NCBI RefSeq assembly: GCF_014946725.1
Contig: NZ_JACFXY010000010.1
Span: forward strand, 62,001 to 126,000
Length of the DNA: 64,000 nt
Origin: Mixta mediterraneensis
GTDB lineage: Bacteria > Pseudomonadota > Gammaproteobacteria > Enterobacterales > Enterobacteriaceae
Reading direction: 5' to 3'
The notes beneath the pieces are model-generated. The model had not been told where the DNA came from. It ran no database searches and saw only the letters and a list, made by a program, of their open reading frames with translations. Both the position numbers and the translations under genes were made by a program. Positions 1 through 14,581 of the stretch are shown here, piece after piece (within the stretch, counting starts at the first letter, position 1; each line of letters begins with the position of its first letter).

Positions 1-404
<404 letters not shown>

Positions 405-516
405 TGTACCCTGCTGCACATGATGGTGGTTTGTTGCGTAGTGGCTCGCGTATAAGTTTTATCTTCCTCGCCGTGGAAAAAACAGTGCGACAAAATCGCT
501 GTAACAAGGAGCGGTT

Positions 517-2037
517 ATGTCATTGTCGAAAGTACTCACACGCGCTGCATTAGGGGTAGAAGCTCCGCTGGTCACTATTGAGGTACATATCAGCAATGGT
601 TTACCTGCGCTGACGTTGGTTGGCTTACCCGAAACAACGGTGAAAGAGGCGCGCGAGCGTGTGCGCAGCGCCATTATTAATAGCGGTTTTAACTTTCCAG
701 CGAAGCGCATCACCATCAATTTGGGTCCCGCAGATTTGCCGAAAGAAGGAGGTCGCTACGATCTGCCAATGGCGATTGCCATTCTTGTGGCCTCTGAACA
801 GCTTCCTGCCGGGAAACTCAACCAATACGAATTTCTGGGTGAGCTGGCTCTTGATGGCGCGCTCTGTCGCGTTCAGGGCGCAATTCCGGCCGCAATGGCG
901 GCGCTTGAGGCTGGCCGCCAGCTGGTGCTTTCAATTGAGAATCAAGCGGATGTCGGACTTATCCGTCAGGGTACGTCATTAGTCAGCACGCATTTGTTAG
1001 GGGTATGTGCTTTTTTGCATAATCAATGCGAGTTAACGGTGGCTACGCCGCGGGAAGATGTGGTCGAGAATTTTAGCGAAGATTTAAGCGACATTTTTGG
1101 TCAGGATCAGGGTCGCAGGGCGTTAGAAATTACCGCGGCGGGAGGCCACAATTTGATGCTGATTGGCCCGCCGGGAACGGGGAAGACTATGTTAGCCACA
1201 CGGTTGCCTGGCATAATGCCTCCCTTAAGCGATCAGGAAGCGCTGGAATGCGCTGCTATTGCCAGCCTGGTTAACAGCGGTGACTTGCATCAAACATGGC
1301 GTAAGCGGCCATTCAGGTCCCCTCATCACAGCGCTTCGTTGCATGCTTTAATTGGCGGTGGCTCGCTGCCTCGTCCCGGCGAAATTTCGTTAGCGCATAA
1401 TGGCGTGCTTTTTTTAGATGAACTGCCTGAATTCGATCGCAAAGTTTTAGACTCGCTCCGTGAACCGATTGAATCCGGTGAAATTGCGATTTCTCGCGCC
1501 CGGGCAAAAGTAACCTACCCCGCTCGTTTTCAGCTAATCGCCGCTTTAAATCCAAGTCCAACCGGCCATTATCAGGGGCAGCATAATCGTTGTACCCCTC
1601 AGCAGGTTTTACGCTATCTCAGCAAACTCTCAGGACCGTTTCTTGATCGATTTGATTTGTCACTGGAAGTGCCTCTATTACCCAGCGGGATGCTGAGCAA
1701 GGAACGCCAAATCGGTGAATCATCAGCAAAAGTTCGTGATCGTGTTTTGACAGCCCGGACGCTGCAAATGGCACGCGCAGGGAAAATCAATGCGCATATG
1801 AGTAATGCAGATATTCAGTGTTGGTGTAATCTTCGTAAGGAAGATGCAGAATGGCTTGAAGCCGTATTAAACAAACTGGGTTTATCTGTACGGGCATGGC
1901 AGCGGATAGTAAAGGTAGCGCGTACGATAGCGGATTTAGCTGGCGAAAGTGATATTAGCCGGGCCCATTTACAGGAGGCGGTAAGTTATCGCAGTATTGA
2001 GCGGTTGTTGATTCATCTACATAAAAGTCTGCAGTAA
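517..2037 (+). CDS. yifB: YifB/ComM-family Mg chelatase-like AAA+ ATPase
   Basis: A 506-residue protein, the length of E. coli YifB. The N-terminal ChlI-type domain (about 1-180) is followed by an AAA+ core with Walker A GPPGTGKT at 217-224, Walker B VLFLDELPEF, and a C-terminal Mg-chelatase domain. Homologues (ComM) are hexameric helicases that promote branch migration during natural transformation; the role in enterics is poorly defined. An AAGGAG ribosome site precedes the ATG. In E. coli, yifB is divergent from ilvL; here an IS21 end lies 112 bp upstream, so the normal upstream neighbour is out of view and the promoter region may be altered. Confidence 0.93.
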   Translation: MSLSKVLTRAALGVEAPLVTIEVHISNGLPALTLVGLPETTVKEARERVRSAIINSGFNFPAKRITINLGPADLPKEGGRYDLPMAIAILVASEQLPAGKLNQYEFLGELALDGALCRVQGAIPAAMAALEAGRQLVLSIENQADVGLIRQGTSLVSTHLLGVCAFLHNQCELTVATPREDVVENFSEDLSDIFGQDQGRRALEITAAGGHNLMLIGPPGTGKTMLATRLPGIMPPLSDQEALECAAIASLVNSGDLHQTWRKRPFRSPHHSASLHALIGGGSLPRPGEISLAHNGVLFLDELPEFDRKVLDSLREPIESGEIAISRARAKVTYPARFQLIAALNPSPTGHYQGQHNRCTPQQVLRYLSKLSGPFLDRFDLSLEVPLLPSGMLSKERQIGESSAKVRDRVLTARTLQMARAGKINAHMSNADIQCWCNLRKEDAEWLEAVLNKLGLSVRAWQRIVKVARTIADLAGESDISRAHLQEAVSYRSIERLLIHLHKSLQ

Positions 2038-2040
2038 AAA

Positions 2041-2060
2041 AGGGGCTTTCGCCCCTTCTC
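2041..2060. terminator. Bidirectional terminator between yifB and maoP
   Basis: The perfect hairpin AGGGGC-TTTC-GCCCCT lies just after the yifB stop and just before the maoP stop on the opposite strand. An A-run on one side and a T-rich stretch on the other allow it to serve both converging genes. Confidence 0.8.
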
Positions 2061-2399
2061 TTAATCATCGTTATCGCTGTAGTCTTCAACAGAATCCATT
2101 TGCGGCTTGCCGCCCGATAAAGTGTGAAAACGTTTAGGTCGTTTAATACGTGCAGTATATTTTGACCATACTCGTTCAGCTTCTGTTTGCGGCTCACGCA
2201 GCCCACGACATACTTCAATGAACAAACATTCTTCTTCTGTTACTGGCTCGCGCTTTGACAAATCAAGCTCGTTAAAAGCGAAACCATGCCGCTCAAGAAG
2301 CTGTGCTTCTTTAATAGTAAAGTCACCGTGACGCGAGAAACCGCGTGGGTAATGTTTGTTATCAAAGAACCGATTTTCTGTTGAGAAGCTTTCCGCCAT
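2061..2399 (-). CDS. maoP: Macrodomain Ori organization protein MaoP
   Basis: A 112-residue acidic protein, matching the E. coli MaoP (YifE) length, with the conserved block [20 protein letters not shown]. In E. coli, MaoP acts with the maoS site to impose long-range DNA contacts limited to the Ori macrodomain. The ATG at 2399 was chosen over a longer frame reaching 2483 because it gives the family N-terminus MAESF and a matching length. The gene is divergent from hdfR, as in E. coli. Confidence 0.93.
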   Translation of the reverse strand: MAESFSTENRFFDNKHYPRGFSRHGDFTIKEAQLLERHGFAFNELDLSKREPVTEEECLFIEVCRGLREPQTEAERVWSKYTARIKRPKRFHTLSGGKPQMDSVEDYSDNDD

Positions 2400-2520
2400 G
2401 TTACACGCTCCTGATTCTCGTATGGCCGTGCTATTTATGGCGCGGAGTATTAGATAGGCTTGACAGAGTGTAAAACAAAACATTTAAATCTATACGACAA
2501 ACATTTTTTGGGAGAACACT

Positions 2521-3345
2521 GTGGATACGGAATTACTGAAAACTTTCCTGGAAGTGAGTCGAACTCGCCATTTCGGGCGCGCGGCAGAAGCACTTTACTT
2601 AACACAATCTGCTGTCAGTTTTCGCATCCGTCAGTTAGAAAATCAGTTAGGGGTTAATCTTTTTACTCGTCACCGCAATAACATACGATTGACCTCAGCC
2701 GGTGAACGTTTATTGCCATATGCTGAAAGTTTGATGAGTACATGGTCAATGGCCAAGAAGGAAGTCTCGCATACTCAGCAGCATCATGAGCTTTCAATTG
2801 GTGCCAGCGCCTCGCTTTGGGAAGCCTATCTGACGCCGTGGCTACGGACGCTCTATGAGAATCGGGAAAGCCTTCATCTGGAAGCTCGTGTGGCGCAACG
2901 ACATCTGCTGGTTAAGCAATTGCATGAACGTCAACTTGATCTGTTGTTGAAGACTGAGGCGCCCAAAATGGATGAACTAACCAGCCAGCAAATCGGCCAT
3001 ATCTCTTTAGCATTATTCCGTGCGCGCAAAACTGAGAAACGTGAGAAATACGATTACATTAAACTGGAATGGGGGGCTGATTTTCATCAGCATGAAAGTT
3101 ATCTTTCGGGAGGAGATGACGTACCGGTTTTAACAACTACGTCTGCACATGTAACGCGTGAATTATTATATACCACTAGCGCCTGCGCTTTTTTGCCTGA
3201 TTACTGGCATGGCCTTTATGGTGATTTAATGATTATTCCTGACACGCCAGTCGCTGTCCGTCCGCTTTATGCAGTATGGTTGCAGAATAGCGATCAACAG
3301 GCGCATATCAGACAGCTATTGAAGTTTCCAGTGATGGTGCGCTAA
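2521..3345 (+). CDS. hdfR: LysR-type regulator HdfR
   Basis: A 274-residue LysR-family protein that starts at GTG. The N-terminal winged helix-turn-helix (about residues 2-60, with the segment [18 protein letters not shown]) is followed by a substrate-binding-like effector domain. In E. coli, HdfR represses flhDC and activates gltBD. A GGGAG ribosome site precedes the GTG. The order hdfR-maoP-yifB next to tRNA-Trp matches the downstream flank of E. coli rrnC. Confidence 0.9.
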   Translation: MDTELLKTFLEVSRTRHFGRAAEALYLTQSAVSFRIRQLENQLGVNLFTRHRNNIRLTSAGERLLPYAESLMSTWSMAKKEVSHTQQHHELSIGASASLWEAYLTPWLRTLYENRESLHLEARVAQRHLLVKQLHERQLDLLLKTEAPKMDELTSQQIGHISLALFRARKTEKREKYDYIKLEWGADFHQHESYLSGGDDVPVLTTTSAHVTRELLYTTSACAFLPDYWHGLYGDLMIIPDTPVAVRPLYAVWLQNSDQQAHIRQLLKFPVMVR

Positions 3346-3438
3346 CGTAAGGAAAGGCGATTTTAATATTGCTGCATGACCGCCAATTAAGTCAGTTATT
3401 GAGTTAGCTGCCTTAATTTTTTTCTTAGCGACAAAGCA

Positions 3439-3474
3439 AAAAAAAACCTTTGCCTGAGCAAAGGTTTTTCTTTT
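3439..3474. terminator. Terminator of the rRNA/tRNA operon
   Basis: The hairpin AAACCTTTGC-CTGA-GCAAAGGTTT with A- and T-runs on either side lies directly after the 3' end of tRNA-Trp on the minus strand and downstream of hdfR on the plus strand. It probably ends both transcripts. Confidence 0.85.
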
Positions 3475-3476
3475 TC

Positions 3477-3552
<76 letters not shown>

Positions 3553-3560
3553 ATATAGGG

Positions 3561-3637
3561 TGGCGGAACGGACGGGGCTCGAACCCGCGACCCCCTGCGT
3601 GACAGGCAGGTATTCTAACCAACTGAACTACCGCTCC
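3561..3637 (-). tRNA. aspT: tRNA-Asp (GTC)
   Basis: The 77-nt cloverleaf has the GGAGCGG acceptor strand, anticodon GTC in CTGTCAC and an encoded CCA. It lies 8 bp from tRNA-Trp and about 100 bp after 5S, the order found downstream of E. coli rrnC. Confidence 0.97.
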
Positions 3638-3741
3638 ACCGATTCTGTACTGCCGTCCGCCCGCAGGCTGACTTCAGGTATTTCGCCCATCCCGCGTCAC
3701 CGGGGTGGTCATGGCCGGTATACTGTACCGTCCGTAATTTG

Positions 3742-3861
3742 ATGCCTGGCAGTTCCCTACTCTCGCATGGGGAGACCCCACACTACCATCGGCGCTACGG
3801 CGTTTCACTTCTGAGTTCGGCATGGGATCAGGTGGGACCACCGCGCTACGGCCGCCAGGCA
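3742..3861 (-). rRNA. rrf: 5S ribosomal RNA
   Basis: A 120-nt sequence with the enterobacterial 5S ends, TGCCTGGCGG at the 5' end and CTGCCAGGCAT at the 3' end, which pair to form helix I. Confidence 0.97.
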
Positions 3862-3960
3862 AATTCTGTTTTATTCACGCCGTCACCCTCAGGCAACCAC
3901 GTGAACCAGTCCGTGAACCAAGCTGAAAACCGGGTCTCTCTAAAACGCCTCTGGCGTTGT

Positions 3961-6863
<2,903 letters not shown>

Positions 6864-7083
6864 TCACAACCCACAGGCGTTTTACGCATGCAGACTGCAA
6901 AGCTGAGACCCGGACACACCGTTAATTTCACTCTTATTACGGAGAATGAACACGGGGTGTCGTTTCAATTTTCAGCTTGTTCCGGATTGTTAAAGAGCAA
7001 ATATCTCAAACACGGCGCCGCTGTTTACCCGCGAAACCGGTTTTGAGATACTGGGGAGACACCTTTCACCTGTCACCAAGCAG

Positions 7084-7158
7084 TGGCGTCCCCTAGGGGA
7101 TTCGAACCCCTGTTACCGCCGTGAAAGGGCGGTGTCCTGGCCTCTAGACGAAGGGGAC
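7084..7158 (-). tRNA. gltT: tRNA-Glu (TTC), in the 16S-23S spacer
   Basis: A cloverleaf with acceptor GTCCCCT, anticodon TTC in CTTTCAC and an encoded CCA. It is 75 nt long: the D-loop has two C residues (GAGGCCAGG) where my recollection of E. coli tRNA-Glu has three. A single tRNA-Glu in the spacer is the arrangement of E. coli rrnB and rrnC. Confidence 0.96.
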
Positions 7159-7242
7159 ACTAAAGTCGCTTCGCAAGACGCTTTGCTCATTATTTTCTAT
7201 CAGACAATCTGTGTGAGCACTTCGCAGGAAGGTATCTTCAGG

Positions 7243-8784
<1,542 letters not shown>

Positions 8785-9149
8785 AAAGTCTGATTTGCTG
8801 ACACCGTTCATTAAAGAATGGCGCAGCGATGCTCTGTGAATTTAACGTCGTAATGAATTACGTGTTCACTCAGCAGAGGCTTGATATTTTTTACGTCCGG
8901 AGACGCTGATATCAATCCTGCGAGTGCCCACACAGATTGTCTGATAAATTGTTAAAGAGCAGTGCGTACAGCGGCTTAACCGGCTGTCGCGAGGTGGCGT
9001 ATATTACGCTTTCCTCCTGCAGAGTCAACCTCTTTCTGAGAAGTTTTTCTCCGGCGGCTCAGTCTCCCGAACCTGCCAGCACGTCATACCGTAAGCCGGT
9101 GTGCCGTGTCAGTGGAGGCGCATTATAGGGAGTTCTTACGGGCTGACAA
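8785..9149 (-). promoter_or_regulatory. rRNA operon promoters P1 and P2 with antitermination leader
   Basis: On the minus strand, P1 has -35 TTGTCA (9144-9149) and -10 TATAAT (9121-9126) with 16-bp spacing and a GC-rich discriminator. P2 has TTGACT (9023-9028) and TAATAT (9001-9006), also 16 bp apart. The leader holds a boxA, GCTCTTTAACAA, at about 8950-8961, which recruits the Nus antitermination complex. An AT-rich stretch upstream of P1 (about 9150-9190) is a plausible UP element. Confidence 0.9.
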
Positions 9150-9200
9150 GCGCTAATTTCAAATATTTTTCTGACTGCTTTTTTTTTCAACTAAAGTGAG

Positions 9201-10052
9201 CTAAACCGCTAGTTTTTCAAGCAAAGGAAAACCATATCGCTTTAGTACCGGCGATAATTGCACCGCTTCGCTGTCCATTCGGGTACAAAACGCTGCGTTT
9301 ACTTGTGAAGAGCAGACTTCCGGGGCTTCATGCTCAAGCAACCAGGCCGTTCGACGCGCAATGGCTGCGCCAGAGTCAATTAAACGTGTGCCTTCCGGCA
9401 ATACCTGCTGTAATTCTTCCCGCAATAAAGGAAAGTGAGTACATCCCAGTACGACCGTATCCGGCGGCTCAGACATGCGCAGCCAGGGCTGTACAATGTG
9501 GCGCACATCTTCCAGGGCAACGTTTTCTCCATGCAGCTTAGCTTCGGCTAATTCCACTAACGCTGCTGATCCCAGCATTTCGATTTTGCAGGCTGTAGCG
9601 AACTGCGCCACCAAGGTGTGGGTATAAGTACGTTTCACTGTTGCACGGGTAGCCAGCAAGCCAACCACACCATTACGTGTTAAGCGCGCCGCCGGTTTGA
9701 TCGCGGGCACAACCCCCACAACCGGAAAAGCAAATCGTTCACGTAGCGTAGGTAAAGTAATAGTGCTCGCCGTATTACAGGCAATGATGACTAAAGAGAG
9801 CGGATAACGCTGGGTGATAGCGTCAACGACAGCAACGACTCGCTCAATAATAAACGTTTCCGTTTTTTCACCGTAAGGAAAACCCGCATTATCGAAGGCA
9901 TAAAGATAATGAAGGTCCGGCAGTAGCTGTCGGACTTCATCATAAATGGAAAGCCCACCGACGCCAGAATCAAATACCAGCACGGTGGGACGTAAATTAG
10001 AAGCTGTAGCTGCCGCTGAGATAGTACTCTCGTCCTGGAGTTTGATAGCCAT
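9201..10052 (-). CDS. murI: Glutamate racemase
   Basis: A 283-residue cytoplasmic enzyme that interconverts L- and D-glutamate for peptidoglycan. The two catalytic cysteines are in ACNTAS (Cys92) and GCTHFP (Cys204), and the substrate loop FDSGVGGLS is at 27-35. The ATG at 10052, giving MAIKLQD, was chosen over an upstream start because it matches E. coli MurI. This start lies 56 bp inside the end of btuB, so the two genes overlap and are probably translated from one message. It sits directly upstream of the rRNA operon, as murI precedes rrnB in E. coli. Confidence 0.95.
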   Translation of the reverse strand: MAIKLQDESTISAAATASNLRPTVLVFDSGVGGLSIYDEVRQLLPDLHYLYAFDNAGFPYGEKTETFIIERVVAVVDAITQRYPLSLVIIACNTASTITLPTLRERFAFPVVGVVPAIKPAARLTRNGVVGLLATRATVKRTYTHTLVAQFATACKIEMLGSAALVELAEAKLHGENVALEDVRHIVQPWLRMSEPPDTVVLGCTHFPLLREELQQVLPEGTRLIDSGAAIARRTAWLLEHEAPEVCSSQVNAAFCTRMDSEAVQLSPVLKRYGFPLLEKLAV

Positions 10053-11871
10053 ACACTGTCTCATAATCTTTATCGAACAGGTTGGCAATTCTACCACGAA
10101 CGGTGAGTTGTGATGTGACCGGATACGACACCGCGAGATCCCACAAGCTTACGCCGCCCAGCTTAATGCGCTGCGCAGTATATGAATGGTTATAATCCGT
10201 GTCGTAGCGCTCGCCCAGATAATGATAAGTGACTGACCAGTCAAAATAGTAGAGGGACCAGTCCAGCTGATATTTAACCTGCTGCTTAGCACGACGAGCC
10301 AGCTGCTGGTTAGTTTCTGCGTCACGAGAATCAACATAATCGTAAGAAAGCTGATGGCTTAACGGGCCCGTTTCAAATGACGCCGTCGCTTCCACCCCCT
10401 TGATACGTGCCTTATCAATGTTGTAATAGCGATAGGTTACCGGGTCGCTATCAATCAGATTATCAATATCGTTGCGGTAGCCTGATACTCGCCAGTTAAC
10501 GGGTCCGGTCAGCCCTTCAAAACCGCCTTCCCATTGTTTGCTTTTTTCAGGATTTAAATCGGCGTTTCCATAAAAGCTGCTGTAAAGCTGTCCCAGATTC
10601 GGAGCTTTAAATGCCGTACCGTAAGAGGCAAATGCGCGATACCCTTCGATAAACTCCCAGGCTGCGCTGGTTTGCCAGGTATTGTGCCAGCCAAAGGTGT
10701 TGTTATCATCGCCACGTACCGCACCTTCCAGCGTCACGCTGCCAAACTGCTGCTGCGCGGTGGCATAAATGCCGGTGTTACGTTGCTCTTGCCCTTCCGT
10801 TGTGGAATTGGTCCCTGGCTCTGAGTCTTGTTTCTGCCAGTCAATGCCGCCACTGACCGTGCCGTGACCAACCTGAACGGTATTTCCCCACTGAAGATTA
10901 TATTGTTGAACATCATTCAGCGTGGCCGTCGCATCATAACGTCCCAAAGCAGGGCTGTAGTTATAATCCTTAGTATGGCTGTAGCTGGCGATGAGCTGTG
11001 TTGAATAAATACCCTGATTAAAGCGCAACCCAGAATCCCACGTTTGACTGTAGAGCTGGCGCGTATCCACAAAAGAATTGGGTTCAACGTAAGTTGGATA
11101 CCCATCATAGTCAGTACGATTATCAAAACCATAACCGTGTACAAAGCCGCTAAGCTGGTCGTTAAACTGATGTTCCAGGGATCCATAAACCGTTTTGCTC
11201 ATAAAACCATCACGGTCTTTTTGCGCCGGATCGCCATAAACATCCGGCAGATTGGCAACCACATCATACCCTTTGGTATAGGTATAGTTGCCTGCTACCG
11301 TCAGCCTGGTGGCATCGCCCAACATTTGTTGCGTAGAACCATCATAGGACTGATAACCATTGGAACCGACACCGGCAGTCAACGTGCTACCGGGTTGCGC
11401 ACGACCAGTAATAATATTCACTACGCCGCCAATTGCATCCGAACCATAAACGGCGGAACGTGCGCCGCGAATGTATTCAATGCGTTGTACCAGCGATAAC
11501 GGAATCTGGCTGAGATCGGACGAACCGGAGATACCGGCCTGATTAAGACGGATACCATCGATCAGGATCAGAACGTGGCTGGAATTGGTGCCGCGAATAA
11601 ACAGTGAGCTGGATTGTCCTAATCCGCCATTTTGCGCTACATCAACACCCGGCAGTCGGCGCATCACATCGGTCAGGCTTTTTGCTTGCCAGCGATCAAT
11701 CTCATCGCGCGTGACAACGGTTGTGGGTGCCAGCACGCTCGACACCGGCTGTACAAAGCGGTTAGCAGTCACAATTTGCGTATCATCATTCCCCTGAGCA
11801 AAACCGTTTTGCGCCCAGAGAGAAATCGCCGTTGCACTGGAGGCAAACAGCAACTCTTTAGTTTTAATCAT
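9997..11871 (-). CDS. btuB: TonB-dependent vitamin B12 receptor BtuB
   Basis: A 624-residue outer-membrane receptor for cobalamin. A signal peptide (about 1-25, ending GFAQ) is followed by a TonB box DTQIVTA, a plug domain (about 40-150, with the LIDGIRLN segment) and a 22-strand barrel that ends in the aromatic SGSYSF. E. coli BtuB is 614 residues. Uptake needs TonB and the BtuFCD transporter. The gene follows a cobalamin riboswitch and overlaps murI by 56 bp. Confidence 0.96.
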   Translation of the reverse strand: MIKTKELLFASSATAISLWAQNGFAQGNDDTQIVTANRFVQPVSSVLAPTTVVTRDEIDRWQAKSLTDVMRRLPGVDVAQNGGLGQSSSLFIRGTNSSHVLILIDGIRLNQAGISGSSDLSQIPLSLVQRIEYIRGARSAVYGSDAIGGVVNIITGRAQPGSTLTAGVGSNGYQSYDGSTQQMLGDATRLTVAGNYTYTKGYDVVANLPDVYGDPAQKDRDGFMSKTVYGSLEHQFNDQLSGFVHGYGFDNRTDYDGYPTYVEPNSFVDTRQLYSQTWDSGLRFNQGIYSTQLIASYSHTKDYNYSPALGRYDATATLNDVQQYNLQWGNTVQVGHGTVSGGIDWQKQDSEPGTNSTTEGQEQRNTGIYATAQQQFGSVTLEGAVRGDDNNTFGWHNTWQTSAAWEFIEGYRAFASYGTAFKAPNLGQLYSSFYGNADLNPEKSKQWEGGFEGLTGPVNWRVSGYRNDIDNLIDSDPVTYRYYNIDKARIKGVEATASFETGPLSHQLSYDYVDSRDAETNQQLARRAKQQVKYQLDWSLYYFDWSVTYHYLGERYDTDYNHSYTAQRIKLGGVSLWDLAVSYPVTSQLTVRGRIANLFDKDYETVYGYQTPGREYYLSGSYSF

Positions 11872-11944
11872 TTTTCATAGCATCCAAAAGACGAAACAGG
11901 ATGCCGCAGGCATACAATCAATAGCACGCGATGACTGTACGAGT

Positions 11945-12115
11945 TGCGACGTCACACCGGCAGGTCTTCGGGCTGGGAATCATAAGTAGTGACGACTTCC
12001 CATCCCGCAGGACAGTGTCTGCAACTGCAATCACTACGACATTCCTTACCGCTGCGCGTCAGCTCCAGATTTACACTGGATTCCCTCTTAACTCAGGCTG
12101 AGACCGGCGCACGCA
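11945..12115 (-). promoter_or_regulatory. Cobalamin (AdoCbl) riboswitch upstream of btuB
   Basis: On the minus strand, the leader carries the conserved riboswitch core: GGGAATCCAGTG, then CTGACGCGCAGCGGTAA, and further on the B12-box GAAGACCTGCCGGTGT. The 3' part ends about 75 bp before the btuB start, which fits control of translation by sequestering the ribosome site. Binding of adenosylcobalamin is known in this family to shut off btuB. The stretch 11872-12234 between btuB and trmA holds only this element and promoters. Confidence 0.93.
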
Positions 12116-12234
12116 GTCTACGGAGGGCCGATGTGGATGTCCAGACTTCCAAACATCTTATCTGCACAACACTGGACATCAGCAAGTGAATGCCTACAAT
12201 CGCCCGGCGAGAATGCCATTAACCAGGATTGATC

Positions 12235-13338
12235 ATGACGCCCGAACATCTCCCGATTGAACAATATGACGTGCAACTGGCGGAAAAAGTCAGTCGTTTA
12301 ACCACGATGATGACGCCATTTGCCGCACCCGAAGTGGAGGTGTTTCGTTCACCGGTCAGCCACTATCGTATGCGCGCGGAGTTCCGCCTGTGGCATGATG
12401 GCGACGACATCTATCACATCATTTTTGATCAGCAAACGCGTGAGCGTATCCGCGTCGATCAATTTTCGGCGGCCAGCGCGTTAATCAATCTGGTCATGCC
12501 GAAAATGATCGCAGCGATCCGTGATAACCAAACGCTGCGCCACAAGCTGTTTCAGATCGATTACCTGTCAACGATGAGTAATCAGATCGTGATTTCCTTG
12601 CTTTATCACCGCAAGCTGGACGATGTGTGGCAGCAGGCTGCGAGCGAACTTCGCGACCAACTGCGAGCAGAAGGCATTGATGCCCAGCTGATTGGCCGGG
12701 CGACCAAAACCAAAATCTGCCTCGATCGCGATTATGTCGATGAACGCCTGCCAGTGGCGGGTCGTGAGATGATCTATCGTCAGGTCGAAAACAGTTTTAC
12801 CCAGCCGAACGCAGCAATGAATATTCACATGCTGGAATGGGCGCTGGACGTAACAAAGGCGTCGCGCGGCGATCTGCTGGAACTTTACTGCGGCAATGGC
12901 AACTTCTCGCTGGCGCTGGCGCGTAACTTCCGCCGGGTGCTGGCCACAGAGATTGCTAAACCGTCGGTCGCCTCAGCACAGTTTAATATTGTAGCTAACC
13001 AGATCGATAACGTGCAGATCATTCGTATGGCGGCCGAAGAGTTTACTCAGGCAATGAAGGGAGTACGCAGCTTTAACCGCCTGGAAGGCATCGATCTGAA
13101 AAGTTATGATTGCGAGACAATTTTTGTCGATCCGCCACGCAGCGGGCTGGATGATGAAACGGTGAAGATGGTGCAAGCTTACCCGCGCATCCTGTACATC
13201 TCCTGCAATCCGCAAACGCTGAGCGATAATCTGCAAATCCTGGCGCAGACCCATGACATCACTCGGCTGGCGCTGTTTGATCAGTTTCCCTACACCCACC
13301 ATATGGAATGTGGCGTGCTGCTTATACGCAAAGCTTAA
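12235..13338 (+). CDS. trmA: tRNA (uracil-54-C5) methyltransferase TrmA
   Basis: A 367-residue SAM-dependent enzyme that makes ribothymidine at position 54 of tRNA. It has the SAM-binding [16 protein letters not shown], the FVDPPRSG motif and the catalytic cysteine in ISCNPQT. The ATG at 12235, preceded by AGGA, gives the E. coli N-terminus MTPEHLP; the TTG two codons upstream was rejected. It is divergent from btuB and convergent with yijD. Confidence 0.95.
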   Translation: MTPEHLPIEQYDVQLAEKVSRLTTMMTPFAAPEVEVFRSPVSHYRMRAEFRLWHDGDDIYHIIFDQQTRERIRVDQFSAASALINLVMPKMIAAIRDNQTLRHKLFQIDYLSTMSNQIVISLLYHRKLDDVWQQAASELRDQLRAEGIDAQLIGRATKTKICLDRDYVDERLPVAGREMIYRQVENSFTQPNAAMNIHMLEWALDVTKASRGDLLELYCGNGNFSLALARNFRRVLATEIAKPSVASAQFNIVANQIDNVQIIRMAAEEFTQAMKGVRSFNRLEGIDLKSYDCETIFVDPPRSGLDDETVKMVQAYPRILYISCNPQTLSDNLQILAQTHDITRLALFDQFPYTHHMECGVLLIRKA

Positions 13339-13339
13339 A

Positions 13340-13368
13340 AAAACGGGAACCGCTGGGTTCCCGTTTTC
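13340..13368. terminator. Terminator between trmA and yijD
   Basis: The hairpin AACGGGAACC-GCT-GGGTTCCCGTT follows the trmA stop with A- and T-runs on either side. It can act for trmA and, on the other strand, for yijD. Confidence 0.8.
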
Positions 13369-13372
13369 ACTT

Positions 13373-13726
13373 TCACTGTTTGCGCTTCCGTTTAATGCGC
13401 GTGGCTATCCAGAACACCAGCGCCACCATCAAAATGGTAGGAATAAAGTTGGAACCCATGTCTGGATACTCAGCGCGAACTAATGCGCTATAAACCAAAA
13501 TTCCCAACAGGAAAAAAGCCGCCGCTAATCCGGGCATACCGTCTGGCATACTGCAGTTCAGGTAACGCTGGTGCAGACACCAGGCTGCCAGACCTAGCGC
13601 AAGCAAGGGAAAGATTGAAAACGGTACAAAAGCGCTAAATAGCACTGAAAATGAGCCGTTAATCGCTAGTCCGGTAATAAAAGCCAGTAACAGCGTGCCT
13701 TTATCGCGGGAAATCTGTTGGGTCAT
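13373..13726 (-). CDS. yijD: YijD family inner-membrane protein
   Basis: A 117-residue hydrophobic protein with about four predicted membrane segments (near 10-28, 32-48, 65-85 and 92-110) and a basic C-terminus. It has the family block VRAEYPDMGSNF. The function is unknown. It lies 18 bp after fabR, so the two are probably one transcription unit, as in E. coli. Confidence 0.9.
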   Translation of the reverse strand: MTQQISRDKGTLLLAFITGLAINGSFSVLFSAFVPFSIFPLLALGLAAWCLHQRYLNCSMPDGMPGLAAAFFLLGILVYSALVRAEYPDMGSNFIPTILMVALVFWIATRIKRKRKQ

Positions 13727-13744
13727 GGCATTATCCTTATTTCG

Positions 13745-14389
13745 TTACTCTTCAGGTTTATCCAGGGTTACCGCCAGACGTTCTTGCTCACGGCGATACC
13801 AGTAATAAGCGCCTTTGGCGATCATGCGTAGCTGCAACACCAGACGATCTTCCAGCTTGCGACGCTGATCAATATCGATGTCCAGCGCTTCCGCGCCCGC
13901 GCTGAAAACAATAGTGACCATCGCTTCGGCCTGCGCTTCGGTAAAGCTACGCGGCATACGGTTTTCGACTTCAAGATAATCAGCCAGTTCAGCGATAAAA
14001 TGCTGAATTTCGCGCGCAACTGCCGCACGAAAAGCGGCAGACGTGCCAGAGCGTTCGCGCAATAACAGGCGGAATGCATTAGGATTGTTGCCGATAAACT
14101 CCATAAAGGTGGCTACCGACGTTTTGATAATACTACCGCCTTTAGCAATGCGCTGACGTGCCTGACGCATCAGCTGGCGTAGCATTAATCCGCTTTCGTC
14201 CACCATCGTTAAACCGAGTTCATCGACATCTTTGAAGTGGCGATAAAATGAGGTTGGCGCAATGCCAGCTTCGCGGGCAACCTCACGCAAACTCAAACTG
14301 GTAAAACTGCGTTCGGCGCTGAGCTGACTGAAGGCTGCTTCAATCAGTGTACGTCGTGTACGTTCTTTCTGTTGCGCTCTGACGCCCAT
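13745..14389 (-). CDS. fabR: TetR-type unsaturated fatty acid repressor FabR
   Basis: A 214-residue TetR-family protein with the N-terminal helix-turn-helix [20 protein letters not shown] (about 33-52) and a long conserved ligand domain. In E. coli, FabR senses the saturated/unsaturated acyl balance and represses fabB and fabA. It is divergent from sthA and followed by yijD. Confidence 0.94.
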   Translation of the reverse strand: MGVRAQQKERTRRTLIEAAFSQLSAERSFTSLSLREVAREAGIAPTSFYRHFKDVDELGLTMVDESGLMLRQLMRQARQRIAKGGSIIKTSVATFMEFIGNNPNAFRLLLRERSGTSAAFRAAVAREIQHFIAELADYLEVENRMPRSFTEAQAEAMVTIVFSAGAEALDIDIDQRRKLEDRLVLQLRMIAKGAYYWYRREQERLAVTLDKPEE

Positions 14390-14581
14390 TCTCTCGGCCT
14401 TTTGCGGAATTAAGCGGGCACTATAACAAAATTTTCAGCGTACATAAGTGCAAACTGTGTGTATGACTGTGAACCTCACTCTTTGTCAAACTGAGTTGAA
14501 AATCGCTGATAGAATTCAGATGTGCGCGGCGAGATGTTAGAATCCCGTTGTAAAAATGTATAAATAATAGGACGTATCGGT

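Noticed and set aside
11044..11499. A 151-codon plus-strand frame.
   Set aside because: It is antisense within btuB, which has clear homology over its full length.
14430..14460. AGCGTACATAAGTGC as a FabR operator.
   Set aside because: Only one half-site is visible; the second half is too poor to claim an operator.
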